26,820 nt of DNA from Saprolegnia diclina VS20 (GCF_000281045.1 NW_008246218.1:48254-75073), one strand, 5' to 3'; positions 9,980-20,069 are shown, counted from the first letter of the stretch. The notes: generated from the letters alone by a model not told the origin. Numbers and translations are program-made.

Positions 9980-12405
9980 ATGGCCGACCCAAGCCACTCG
10001 GACAGCGGCGACTCGTCGTATGGCGAGTACGCACTGCATGACGCGGTCGAGCGCGGTGACCTGGACGCGGTGCAGACGGCTCTGGATGACGACGACGAGG
10101 CCTTCTTCACGGCGCTGCGCGAACCCGATGACATGGGCAACACGCCGTTGCACACGGCCGTCTTGCACCCGACCGACGCGATGCTTGCGTTCCTCTGGGG
10201 CTTTGGCCACGACAAGCTCTCGGTCGACTCGCTCTGCAACGGTGTCCCGCTTCTGCACTTGTGCCTGCGCATGGCGGCCTTTCCCGAGCACCGCGAGCGC
10301 ATGCTCGCCTTTTTGCGCACGCTCGTGGCCGACGCCGCCTTCATGGCCGACCACCGACTCCTCGAGAAGGACGACATGGGCAACACGGTCTTCCATCTCG
10401 CCGCCGCCGTGGATCTGCCGGCCGCGATCGATCTCTTCCACGGCGCCTTCAGCGAGCCCGACGTGCCACTGACAGTGCTCCTCGAGACCAAGAACCGCGC
10501 CGGCAACCGTGTTCTGCACGTCGCTGCCAAGTATAAGAGCGCGCAGGCCGCAGTGTGTCTCGTCGAGCTGGGTGCCGACATCTTTGCGACCAACTCGTAC
10601 GGCCAAGCGCCCTTGCATCTGGCCGCGGCGCTTCAGGACGAAGCGACGCTGATGGCGCTGTCCGCCGACTGGAAGAGTCTCTCGTGCAAGGACGGTCTTG
10701 GGCGGTCCCCACTCGATATCGTCTCTGGCATCTCGACGCCGGCGCTGCCGATCTCGACGTTCCTCTTCCACCCGGACGCGATGGAGCACTTGCCGCTCGC
10801 CGGGCACATTCGGGGCGGAACCGAGCCGCCGCCGGAAAACTACGAGCGCATGAAGACGCTTGTGACGCCGGGCCTCGGCATCCTCCGCACGGCGCCGTTC
10901 GCCGCGGTGCATTGGGCGCACGACATTCCAGTCGCCGACGCCGCCGACGTCCTCCGCGTCCACGAGGTGGCGTACATTGAGAAGCTCAAGACCATGTGCG
11001 CTCGCATTCCGCACCACACCAAGCTCGTACCCTTTTCTCTTCTTTCGTCGCTGGTTTCTTACTCTGGTTCGTAGACCAAGGCGCAGATGGACGAGTACGC
11101 CCAGTACTGCATTGACCCTGACACGGCCTTGTCGCAGCAGTCGTACTTGGCCGCGACCCGGGCTGCCGGCGTCGTGTGCGCGGCCGTCGACAAGGTCGTC
11201 CGCGGTGAGACGCGCAATGCGTTTTGCGTCGTCCGGCCGCCGGGGCACCACGCGGGGCCCGTCGGGAAGGTCGTGTGCCCGCACGACCCGGTGGGCAGCC
11301 AGGGCTTTTGCCTCTTGAACAACGTCGTCATTGGCGCGGCGTATGCGCGCAGCCACTTCAAGCACCAAGGCATCCACAAGATTGCGATTCTCGACTTTGA
11401 CGTGCACCACGGCAACGGCTCGGAAGAGTGTCTCAAGCAGCTCAAGCCGCGCACCAAGACCTTCCCGCTCGAGACGCCGTACGGCAGTAGCTCGCAGACG
11501 GTCCACATGTACAAGCCGTGGCGCAACGAGGACGATGCCGACAATGTGTTCTTTTGCTCCGTGCACGGCTACGGCAAGAAGGACCCAAAGCTGGAGCTCG
11601 ACGCGTCGTTCAACAAGGCGTGGTTTTATCCGGGCTCGGGCGCGACGAACGTGCCCGACTGCGAGCACGACCACGGCGAGCCGCCCGAGGAGGACGAGGC
11701 CGACTACCCGCTGCTCTGGAACATTGGTCTGCCGTACCAGAAGGGCCACCAGGCGCGACAGGAGTGGCGGCGCGTCTTCCGCACCAAAGTGCTACCCCAC
11801 GTTATGGCGTTCAAACCCGACTTGATCTTTCTCTCGGCCGGTTTTGACGGCCACAAGGCCGAGCTCGTCAACTGGGGCTACCTCGGCCTCCTCGAGCACG
11901 ACTACGAGTGGCTCACGCAGTCGGTCGTCAAGGTCGCCAACGCGGTTTGCGGCGGCCGCGTCGTCTCGGTGCTTGAAGGCGGCTACAACTTTCACGGCCG
12001 CATCGCCTCGTCCTTTGCCCGCAGGTAGCCACTCCGCGTTCATTGTAGATTTGATACATTGAAACGTAGTGTCGCAGCCCACGCCCGCGCGCTCGTGGCC
12101 GGCGCAGAGTCGGACGAGCCGTGGTCGGACGCGGCCATGGCGCACGAGATGCACTGCGAAGACACGTTGATTCTCGAGGCGGCGCAAAAGAAGGCCCGAG
12201 GTAGAACTTGCATCATTCACTGTATTTTCCACTGGAATAATCTTGTGTAGCGGCCTTCCGCAAGTCGCTGGACGTCAAGCCGCCAAGTGATGAGGCCGCC
12301 GCAGGCGAAGCGACCGCGGTACCCGTGCGCGCGACGAAGCGGGCGCGCAAGGACGTTGATTACGTGGCACTCGCTGCGCAGCTGGCGTCCGAAAAGACGT
12401 CGTAG
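9980..12405 (+). CDS. Ankyrin-repeat histone deacetylase (fusion protein)
   Basis: Spliced product of 760 aa. Exons are 9980-11026, 11075-12024, 12070-12200 and 12251-12405; the introns are 48, 45 and 50 nt. The start at 9980 has purine -3 and G +4; an in-frame ATG at 9944 would add 12 aa. Residues ~15-260 form about six ankyrin repeats (MGNTPLHTAV, MGNTVFHLAA, AGNRVLHVAA, YGQAPLHLAA). A zinc-dependent deacetylase domain follows, with RPPGHHAG (~403), DFDVHHGNG (~456), SAGFDGH (~602) and LEGGYN (~650). The catalytic His pair, the Asp/His/Asp zinc ligands and the active-site Tyr are therefore all present. It should remove acetyl groups from lysines of histones or other proteins. The C-terminal tail is basic (ATKRARK) and may be a nuclear localisation signal. 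The ankyrin part probably recruits partners. Confidence 0.93.
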
Positions 12406-12512
12406 TAGTACTTACGTCGTGATTGTAACCCTACACCCGACTAAAGTGTCCACAGCAATCGAAATTACACGTGGCGAAAATGTCAAAATTTGAATATCAA
12501 AATATCAAGTGA

Positions 12513-14921
12513 CTAGAGCAGGGCCATGTATGCGCTTTCGTCAGCCTCACATGCCGCTTGGCGGTGGCGCACAGTGACTGCAACGGCGACGGCTGCACAA
12601 ACGAGAAAGCCGGCGGCCATGGGATGCCACACGCTTTGCTGCTCGATCGCGAGGGCGTCGCGGGCGATGACCGAGGCGGACGTCGGTCGGCATTGCTTGA
12701 TGCTCGGGTGCGATTTCAGCGATTGGCAGGCGAACGTAGAGACTGCGCTGTTGCAACAACCGATGTCCTTCGCCGGCGTCAAGAGCACTGTGCTCTGAGC
12801 GTCCGGTGTGTCGGGGAACACGAGATGGCCGCCGCACGCCTGCGCCGGTGCGGGCTCCCGGCGGTGATCGAGTTCCCACGACGCGCTGCAGTTGTCCTTG
12901 ACGAACGCCAGCGCGTGCGAGTCGTCGAAGCGCGGGCGGTCGCAGTTTTGCATGTCGACGCTGAGCGACCGCGTTTTCGAGACGACCGGCTCGCCCATGT
13001 TGGGCTGGAACTCAAAGGTGCAGGCGACGATGATCGTTGTCGTCGGCCGGTTGAGCAGTTTGATCGCAAACGCCGTGTCAATGGCTGCGTTCACCGGTAT
13101 GCTCCAGTTGGCCATCGTCGCGTTCGGATACTGCCACGCGCAGTTGATGCCAAGTAAAGTGTACTTGGGCGTCGCGGCCTCGAGCAGCTTGCTGCCGCAC
13201 CACACGGCGCCTCGGCGCTTGGCGCAGTCGCCGGGCAAAGCGGATGGGTCGCACACACTGTCGGCAAGACACCCGCGCGCACACGACTGTAAGCGATTCG
13301 TGCTCGGACAGCGGTACTCACAGCGCGGTGGCTGGCTGCTGCTGGGCTTTTTCGTGCTCGGTGCTTTGGTGGATGGCTCTAGCATCGCCTTGTGCAGCGC
13401 GCTGTTTGGGTCGAGCCGGAAGCGGCAGACGCCAAAGTCAGCACCAGGTTCGTTGCAGGCGCTGCAGCTCCAGAGACTGTTCCACCACGCGTCAATGCTA
13501 ATGGCCTCGGACCGGTGCGAGAAGACCGTCCACGTCACGTCGCTCGACACTTGGCCGCACGCCGTCATGGCCCGAAACGTGAGCGTATCTCGAAACTTGC
13601 TAAACGTCAGCGCCTTCGAGTCGTCGACCGCGACCCACCGATCGCCCTGCTGCACAAACCACGTGACAAGACTCGCGGCCGAGTCCAAGCCCCACGGCTG
13701 CGATGGCGCCAAGGTCGTTGAAAAGGCAAAGAGGTCGCTCACGCGCCAGTGCAGCACGTCGTCACAGTACGACGCAAACGACGCATTCGAGTGGTAGCAC
13801 GGAATCGTTAAATGCAAGTGGCGCGCCGACGGCGGAAGGTACCCGGCGCCTGGAAACGCCGCCTCGGGGTCAAGCAGGTGCGGTCCGGTGGGCTGGAGCG
13901 ACACGGTTGCGCACGATACGAGGTCGCTGCTCGGCAGCACGAGCGACTGCGTGAGGCTGCAGCTCTCGGACGCGTCGCCAGCGCAAATGGGCGTTGGCAC
14001 CACCTTGGCGTTGCAGGTGAACGGCGTGTAGAGCTCCTGGAGACCGACAAAGTAGGCGCACGTACGCTTGCACACGCGTGCGTCCGTCACATAGGCAAGT
14101 GGCGTCGTGAGCCGCTGGCGCTCGCGGTCCGAGAGCGGCGCGCGGAGGCACCCGAGCCAGCCGTCGGGGGTTGCGTCCACGGCCGAGCCTGCCCCATCCA
14201 GCACGGACGTCGGGAACGCGCTAAGGAAGCTCGTTTGTGTGACGCGCACCGTGTCACACCGGCGACCGCTGCACGCGTCGTTGTTGGCGGCCGTGCGCCG
14301 GTATGCGAGCAGCTGAAGCACTTGGTCGTCGGCGGCTTGGAGTGCGTCGACCGAGTAGTTGCGCGTCATCGTCGCGCCGCAGAGACCGTCGCGCGGGAGG
14401 ACGGCGTACGGCCGCACGTAGTCGGTGACGGCCAAACACGACGTACAAGGCGGGGACGCTTGGTTCTTCTTGGTGTAGTCGAACGCTTGCACGGCGTAGG
14501 TGTAGACGCCCGGCGCGTCCGGGAGTGCTCGGTACAGGAGGTCGCCGCCAGTCGACTCGAACGTCTCGTAGTCGTACGCCAGCACCGTCGAGTTGGTCTC
14601 TCGGTCCGACCACTGCGCCGTGATGCGTGGACCGACCACCGGCGGGTCGAGATCGTAGTTGTAGCTGCTGCGCGGGTACGGAAACTCGAGCGGCGCGCCG
14701 ACGCCGTAGACGTTGGGAAAGCACTGGCGCGGCCCCGGCAGCGCCGTCGTGAGGTTGTAGCTGTACGCGTGGGTGGCGCCGCCCCAGCTGCACGCCGCCG
14801 TCGGAGTCGAGGACGGGCGGGGCGGCGAGGACAGGCGCGGTGTCGAGGACGGACGTGGGGTGTATCGCTGCGCCGCCGCGACGACCGTCACGACGGCGGT
14901 CGCTCGAACGACCCGACGCAT
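12513..14921 (-). CDS. Uncharacterised Cys-rich type I membrane protein
   Basis: Single-exon frame of 802 aa from the ATG at 14921. The N-terminus MRRVVRATAVVTVVAAA looks like a signal peptide. A Ser/Pro/Thr-rich stretch follows, then a long extracellular region with many cysteines and N-glycosylation sequons (NLT, NYS, NAS, NCS). A second Ser/Thr/Pro/Lys linker (EPSTKAPSTKKPSSS) lies near the middle, before a Cys cluster (CEYRCPSTNRLQSC). Close to the C-terminus the hydrophobic segment HPMAAGFLVCAAVAVAVTV is a likely membrane span, followed by an 18-residue cytoplasmic tail. I do not recognise a family. The layout suggests a cell-surface or wall-facing glycoprotein. It converges with the HDAC gene across 107 bp. 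Confidence 0.75.
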   Translation of the reverse strand: MRRVVRATAVVTVVAAAQRYTPRPSSTPRLSSPPRPSSTPTAACSWGGATHAYSYNLTTALPGPRQCFPNVYGVGAPLEFPYPRSSYNYDLDPPVVGPRITAQWSDRETNSTVLAYDYETFESTGGDLLYRALPDAPGVYTYAVQAFDYTKKNQASPPCTSCLAVTDYVRPYAVLPRDGLCGATMTRNYSVDALQAADDQVLQLLAYRRTAANNDACSGRRCDTVRVTQTSFLSAFPTSVLDGAGSAVDATPDGWLGCLRAPLSDRERQRLTTPLAYVTDARVCKRTCAYFVGLQELYTPFTCNAKVVPTPICAGDASESCSLTQSLVLPSSDLVSCATVSLQPTGPHLLDPEAAFPGAGYLPPSARHLHLTIPCYHSNASFASYCDDVLHWRVSDLFAFSTTLAPSQPWGLDSAASLVTWFVQQGDRWVAVDDSKALTFSKFRDTLTFRAMTACGQVSSDVTWTVFSHRSEAISIDAWWNSLWSCSACNEPGADFGVCRFRLDPNSALHKAMLEPSTKAPSTKKPSSSQPPRCEYRCPSTNRLQSCARGCLADSVCDPSALPGDCAKRRGAVWCGSKLLEAATPKYTLLGINCAWQYPNATMANWSIPVNAAIDTAFAIKLLNRPTTTIIVACTFEFQPNMGEPVVSKTRSLSVDMQNCDRPRFDDSHALAFVKDNCSASWELDHRREPAPAQACGGHLVFPDTPDAQSTVLLTPAKDIGCCNSAVSTFACQSLKSHPSIKQCRPTSASVIARDALAIEQQSVWHPMAAGFLVCAAVAVAVTVRHRQAACEADESAYMALL

Positions 14922-15014
14922 GTTTGGATATGGCTCGCGATAGCATGTTGGGTGCTGTGATGTTCGACCCGAAGACGCCAAAAATCGAAGCGTTCGAAGT
15001 TTACATGTTGGCGG

Positions 15015-16736
15015 TTATCCAAGGACTGGGGCATCAAATTGGTCGAGCTGGAGGAGGGACTCTTTGAGCTGCGTGAGCTGGAGCCGATAGCCGCGCGACT
15101 CGGCCTGCAATCGCGCGTTCTCTGCGCGGAGCATGCGCACTTCCTTGACAAGTACTTTCTTCTGGCTCTAGGAATACAAAATATGCACAAGTTGTCGATA
15201 GCGTTGCCGACTACCTTGGCCTGGAGGTCGAGGTCTCGCTTCTCAGCCGTCACGTGGCGCAGCATGTCGTCGAGGACCTGCAATGCCGTCAAGGAGCTGC
15301 GGGGAGAGCTGGACGCAAGGATGATGTACCTGCGTCTTGGCACTGTGCTGGCGCTGGACGCGCTCGAGCTCGGCGCGGTACTCGTCGGTCTGCGCGACGT
15401 GCACGCTGAGCTCGTCCTCAAGCTCCTGCACTTTGACGTCGAGGTACGCTAGCACCTCGCGGTCCAAGCTCGACTGCGCACCGGCCTTGGCCTGCAGATA
15501 TATGAGTCGACGCCATTAAGATGGGCATACCGTCTCCTCCATCGAGGTCGCCAGCGCTTCTTCGAGGTCCTACACGCACACTGATGGCGTGCCCACGTAG
15601 CCTTCGCCGCACCTTGAGCTTGTCCATGAGGAAGTCCCGGACCTTCTCCGCGCCGTGGAGGCGCGCACCAATGTCCTCTTTCTCGACTTCGACCTGCGTG
15701 AGCGACGCTTCGAGCTGCTTCATGCGCAGCATGAGATCGCGAAAGAACTTGACTTCGCGGTTGCTCAGCGACTGCAGGATCTCGTCGGCCTTAGCGAGCT
15801 ACAACATATAAGCACCTCTTCCTAGCGATGCATGTACCTGGGTCTTGTCGAAGACGGACGAGGGTTTTCGCCGGATCGGGGTCGGCGGTGGCGTCACCTT
15901 GGGCGCCATCGGCGCTTGCACGCCAAAGAGCACCTGCGGGACGCTGAGGGTAGACCCTCGTAGTTGCAGACGTACCGACACGCGCGTCTTCCATACCTGC
16001 CCCGTCATGCTTACGCGCAAAACGTCATGGGCAGTAAGGTAGGCAAAGACGCCCATGACCACCTTGTCCGGGCAGTTGGCCAACGCATCCGAGGCCACAC
16101 GCGCAGCCGAGACCCTCTAGGGCGTCACTTGCATAGAGTAAATACGAGCGCTACGAACGTACGTGGCGTGCAGGTGCGGCATGGAGGAGGTTGTGGATGC
16201 CCTGCTTCCGGTGCAAGTCGCGGATTTCGCGCTGGGCACGTGCGAGCTCCCTTGTCAGCGAGCCCATGGAAGCAAGCTTCTCGTTCGCTTCGTCCAGCTC
16301 TCGCTCGAGGCTACAATAGGAGGTGAGAAGCCTCGAAGCAGATAGCGAACGCAGGCGTACGCTTCATGGCGAGCAGCGTCGAGGGCCACGTGCTCGACCT
16401 GCGTCATGAGCTTCGTCGCGAGCGCCTTGCCTTGAAGGCGAAAGGCGTGCATCTGCTGCACCATCTAGGACGCTAGCATGAGCTACGTGCCGAAGGAGCG
16501 CGCTGTACCTTTTGCTTCTCGTCCCACTCGACGCGCTCGCGGACGGCCGACTGCGCCAGGAGCGCCTTGCAGCGGTGCATCTCCTTGGCCATGTGGCTGC
16601 GCTCGACCTCGAGGTCCCATACCTCGACGTCGTTGACCATCTCTTCCAGGACGCTCTGGACGGTCATGACGACGACGATGTCATCGACGGCCGCGCCTGC
16701 TCGCCCGCGGACGTACGCTTCGACGGCGCTCTCCAT
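15015..16736 (-). CDS. Coiled-coil protein with F-box-like segment, nine exons
   Basis: Spliced product of 453 aa. Exons on the minus strand are 16736-16509, 16464-16361, 16310-16163, 16116-15838, 15798-15613, 15569-15531, 15491-15330, 15277-15215 and 15167-15015. All eight introns are 39-52 nt with GT..AG ends and keep one frame to the TAA. Residues ~1-150 and ~255-450 are rich in Glu, Lys, Leu and Gln in heptad-like order ([32 protein letters not shown]). The part at ~168-207 ([16 protein letters not shown], then [18 protein letters not shown]) resembles an F-box, which would bind Skp1 in SCF ubiquitin ligases. A Pro-rich linker follows it. Function is unknown. Without splicing it reads as unrelated fragments. 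Confidence 0.75.
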
Positions 16737-16871
16737 GCTGCGGATCCTCCGATGCCGGCGTTTGATTTGCCGAAATGTCTATATTTTGCGCGAATCAAAC
16801 GGCGCCAATCTGGGCGGCTCGTCCTATGGCATCTGCCGAATATAATAACTAGCAATTCGGCACGAGATCCC
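16737..16871. promoter_or_regulatory. Divergent promoter between coiled-coil and ZNG1-like genes
   Basis: This 135-bp gap separates two divergent start codons. It includes an imperfect inverted repeat around gtttgatt (~16760) and aatcaaac (~16793). A second one is tgccgaat (16834-16841) with attcggca (16855-16862). The AT-rich stretch gaatataataactag lies between the second pair of arms. The promoter role is inferred from position. Confidence 0.4.
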
Positions 16872-18072
16872 ATGACCAAGCAGGTGCCGGTGACGGTGCT
16901 CACGGGCTTCCTCGGCGCGGGCAAGACGACGCTGCTCAACTACATCTTGACGCAGAACCACGGCAAGCGTATCGCGGTCATCGAGAACGAGTTCGGCGAA
17001 GAGATCGGCGTCGAGAGCCTCATTGCGCGGGTACACTCTGCCAACAACACGCATGGCTCACGACCGGCTAGGACGGCGCCGATGGCGAGACGTTCGCCGA
17101 CTTCTACGAGCTCAACAATGGCTGCATCTGCTGCGCCGTGCGCGACGACCTGGTCTCGACGCTGGAAGAGCTCCTCACTCGGCGGGATCGCTTCGACTAC
17201 GTGCTCGTCGAGACCACCGGTACGCGTTCACTCTGCGGCAGCATGAACTGGACGCGATATGCGATAGGCATGGCGGACCCTGGCAAGCTCGCGTCCATCT
17301 TCTGGGTCGACACGGAGCTCGAAGGCCGCATCGTACTGGATGGCATCGTTACGGTCGTGGACGCCAAGAACGTCGCGTTGCACCTCGATGGCGACGAGCA
17401 CGGCCAACGCCAAGAGGCGCTGTCGCAGATCGCGTACGCGGATCGCATTCTCATCAACAAGGCCGACCTCGTACCGTCCATGACGGACCGCGACGCGCTC
17501 GAGGCGCAGCTCCATGGCATCAACGCCATCGCGCCCCTCATGTACGCAGCCCATTCCGCCATCATATTGTGCTCATGGTTGCATGTAGCTGGACGGAGCG
17601 ATCGCAAATCGACTTGGACGCGATTCTGAACGTTCAAGCCTTCTCGTCCGAGCGCGCGCTCGACGTCGAGCGGTTCTTGGCGGCGACGAACCAGGTCAAC
17701 GGTGTCTTTGCGTCTCTTCTGCAACGGTATGCTGTGTAGACGGTGAGCAGCGACCACGCGCGCCAAGTGAGCACGTACTGCATTCGGAGCGACGCGTCAG
17801 TGACAATCGCCGCGATGGAGCGCTGGCTGGGCAGCCTCTTGTGGGAGTCGGAGGAGTCGAGCCACTACTACCGCATCAAGGGCATCGTCTCCGTCGTCGA
17901 CGACGACCGCAAGTTCATTCTGCAAGGCGTCCAAGACCTCTTTGAGCTCACGCCAAGCGAGCCTTGGGCCGTCGACGAGCCGCGCGTCACCAAGATCATC
18001 TTTATCGGTCTCGAGCTCCAGCCCGAGATGCTCGAGGCGGGCTTGCTGTCGGCGTCGCAAGAGTCGGACTAA
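16872..18072 (+). CDS. CobW/ZNG1-family zinc metallochaperone GTPase
   Basis: Spliced product of 339 aa. Exons are 16872-17030, 17072-17219, 17268-17541, 17589-17694 and 17740-18072. The introns are 41-48 nt, and the last (45 nt, gtcaac...gtgtag) hides an in-frame stop. G3E GTPase hallmarks are clear: Walker [10 protein letters not shown] (~11-19), ENEFGEEIG (~39-47), zinc-binding CxCC in NNGCICC (Cys71, 73, 74), VETTG and the base-recognition motif NKAD (~166-169). A C-terminal CobW domain follows (residues ~230-339). In eukaryotes ZNG1/CBWD proteins use GTP to pass zinc to methionine aminopeptidase 1; the same role is probable here. The stop lies only 41 nt before the next gene on this strand. 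Confidence 0.9.
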
Positions 18073-18113
18073 GACCTCAATGTAACATTACTTGAGCTAA
18101 AATTAACCGCAAG

Positions 18114-18910
18114 ATGCCGCAGCGGCCCGTGGCGTACACGGCCAACTACGAGTGCCCGGATGAGAACTACATTGCGACGCAGGAGCGGCAGCACATGGAC
18201 GACGTCCACGATCAGCACCTGCGCGAGATGCGTCCGATGATCTCCAAGGAGCTGACGCATGACTTTGTCAAGCCAGACGCGCCCAACAAGAAGCGGCTCG
18301 CGCTCGAGCACGGTGGACACCACTCGGTTGTCTCTGCGACTGACACGAAGTAGAGCGCCAAATGGAGATTTCGCTCGAAAACAACATTTTGATCGACAAG
18401 ATGCAGCGCATTCTATCGCGGAAGGAGCGACTTGGCCACTTTCCCGAGCTGCAAAAGGCGTCGGCACCCAAACCGACCAACGCCCCCATGCGGGAGCGCG
18501 TCCAGAGCCAGATCAAGAGCGAGAACGCCGCAATGAAGAGCCACCTCGCCCACGTCAAGGGCACGTACAACGTCGCCACGTGGGCCAAAGGTACTAGCAG
18601 CGTCCTACTAAGACTAAGTCAACAACTAGAAGCGGAGCAGACCGACAGGTTGGTGCAGCAAATTTCCAAAGTACCGCGGCGCGCCAAGACCAAGCAGCGC
18701 CGAAAGCGGCAGCCGAGTCCCGACGAGTCCAAGCTGCAGGAGTTTGAGTTCCTCGTGCTCACCAAGACGGACACGGGGCTGCCGATGCGCACGGCCAAAG
18801 AGATCCGCGCCCACATCCACGCCAAACTGCCCTCGATCCACCAAAGAGCAGCGCTGTACATGCCATCGCGACCGGACCCGTTTGAGATCCCTCGACGACC
18901 GTTCGAGTAG
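18114..18910 (+). CDS. CFAP97/Hemingway-like protein
   Basis: Spliced product of 238 aa. Exons are 18114-18312, 18354-18590 and 18630-18910, with introns of 41 and 39 nt. The second intron (gtacta...aactag, with ctaag branch-like sites) is a multiple of three and open. It could be read through, adding 13 residues. The first splice creates EHERQMEISLENNILIDKMQ, followed further on by RVQSQIKSENAAMKSHLAHV and TYNVATWAK. This paired pattern of helical ENxxLLxKM and ENxxxxxxLxxxxxxY, spaced by about 40 residues, is what I know from CFAP97/Hemingway proteins, which are linked to cilia. The C-terminal third is basic (RRAKTKQRRKR) and unrecognised. It converges with the next gene across only 25 nt. 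Confidence 0.65.
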
Positions 18911-18935
18911 CTTATGGACCCTTATTTAACACCAT

Positions 18936-19978
18936 CTAGCGGCGCGTCTTGGCCTTCTTGGCCACCGGCTTCTCTTCGTCGTCGTCATTCGACAGGAGGT
19001 GCGCCGTGCTGGGGCTCGCCTGCGCGAGGTCGATGCGCTCGTCCGTCGGGATGTAGGCGTAGATACCATCTAGTGCATACATTATGTTTGGCCGTCGGCC
19101 GAACAAACGCATACCGTCCATGATGCACGTCTTGGTGCGCTTCCAGACCGTGAGCGTGTCGATGCTCGAGTGCCACGACGGCAGCGGCACCTGCAGCACC
19201 TTGTGGAAGACCGCCGAGAGTCGCGTCTGGAACTCGGGCGCCGACGTCCGGCCCCACGGCTCGGGCAGGCACACGGTTTGCCCGAGCCACTCGCCAATGT
19301 GAATGATCGTGTCGCCCGTAAAGTAGTTGAGGCACTCGTTCGCCATCGACTCCTCGCTGTCCTCAAAGTCATCGGGGTAGCAGAGCAGAAGCGTGCGCTT
19401 CGAGTGCTTCTTGAGGACCTGTCCACCCAAATCGTATCCTATCTCTCTTGCATTGGACAAACTACCTTGGGGGTACCCTGCTGGACGTTCAGCCACGTCA
19501 TGCGCTCCTCGGCCTCTTCTTCGTCGTCGTCGGACGAGTCTTGCTTGGCCGACGCCGTCCCGGGCACATGCAAGTCGAAGCACTTGACGTCAACGCCACG
19601 CAGCTGCAGCAAACGGCCCCAGTAGCCGCTGCCCGCGCCCATTTCGACGATCTAGGACGCCATGAGCCACATTCAAACCAAGTTGTCGTCGTACCGGTCC
19701 GTAATGCTTGATGATGCGGAGAGCGCGCTCGTCCGGGATAGCCCACGAGTACTTCTAGTCTCTCGCAGTATATGAGATGACGCTAGAGCACATGGTCGTA
19801 CGGCAGCGACGTTTTCGTCGAGGAGGTTGAAGAGCTCTTCGCGCGTCTCGTCGTCGAGCTCCGGGTCGAAGAGGCGCGCCATCTCCTTGGGCTGCTTGGC
19901 CTCAAAGTCGCGGTAGAAGTCGAGGTACGGGTTGCTCGTGGCCGTCAGTGTCGCGCTCTCGGGGTATACCTTGCTCAT
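18936..19978 (-). CDS. Class I SAM-dependent methyltransferase-like protein
   Basis: Exons on the minus strand are 19978-19802, 19754-19695, 19651-19477 and 19438-18936 (304 aa). A further likely 45-nt intron at 19070-19114 (gtatgc...cactag) is a multiple of three; if spliced out the protein is 289 aa. The N-terminus holds NPYLDFYRDFEAKQP. After it comes IVEMGAGSGYWGRLL, a good motif I of the Rossmann methyltransferase fold, followed by VDVKCFDLH where the acidic residue of motif II is expected. Later segments are LLLCYPDD, GDTIIHIGEWLGQTVCLPE and TLTVWKRT. An acidic insert (SSDDDEEEAEE) interrupts the domain, and the C-terminus is basic (KKAKTRR). The substrate is unknown. I have seen similar uncharacterised proteins described only as methyltransferase-like. 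Confidence 0.75.
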
Positions 19979-20069
19979 GTTCGCCGTCTGCCTACGCACG
20001 CTTGCTCATCGCCTGCTCGGTTCAGTGCTTGCTCCGTGTCTACCTCGTCGCTGCAATGGCCCCGATTCT

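Noticed and set aside
12558-14960. Plus-strand open frames opposite the Cys-rich membrane protein
   Set aside because: They are Arg-rich shadows of the minus-strand gene, which has a signal peptide, sequons, ordered cysteines and a TM segment.
15964-16054. Possible extra intron inside the F-box-like exon of the coiled-coil gene (gtatgg...acgag)
   Set aside because: Removing it shifts the frame to an early stop, whereas keeping the exon whole preserves the frame into all later exons.
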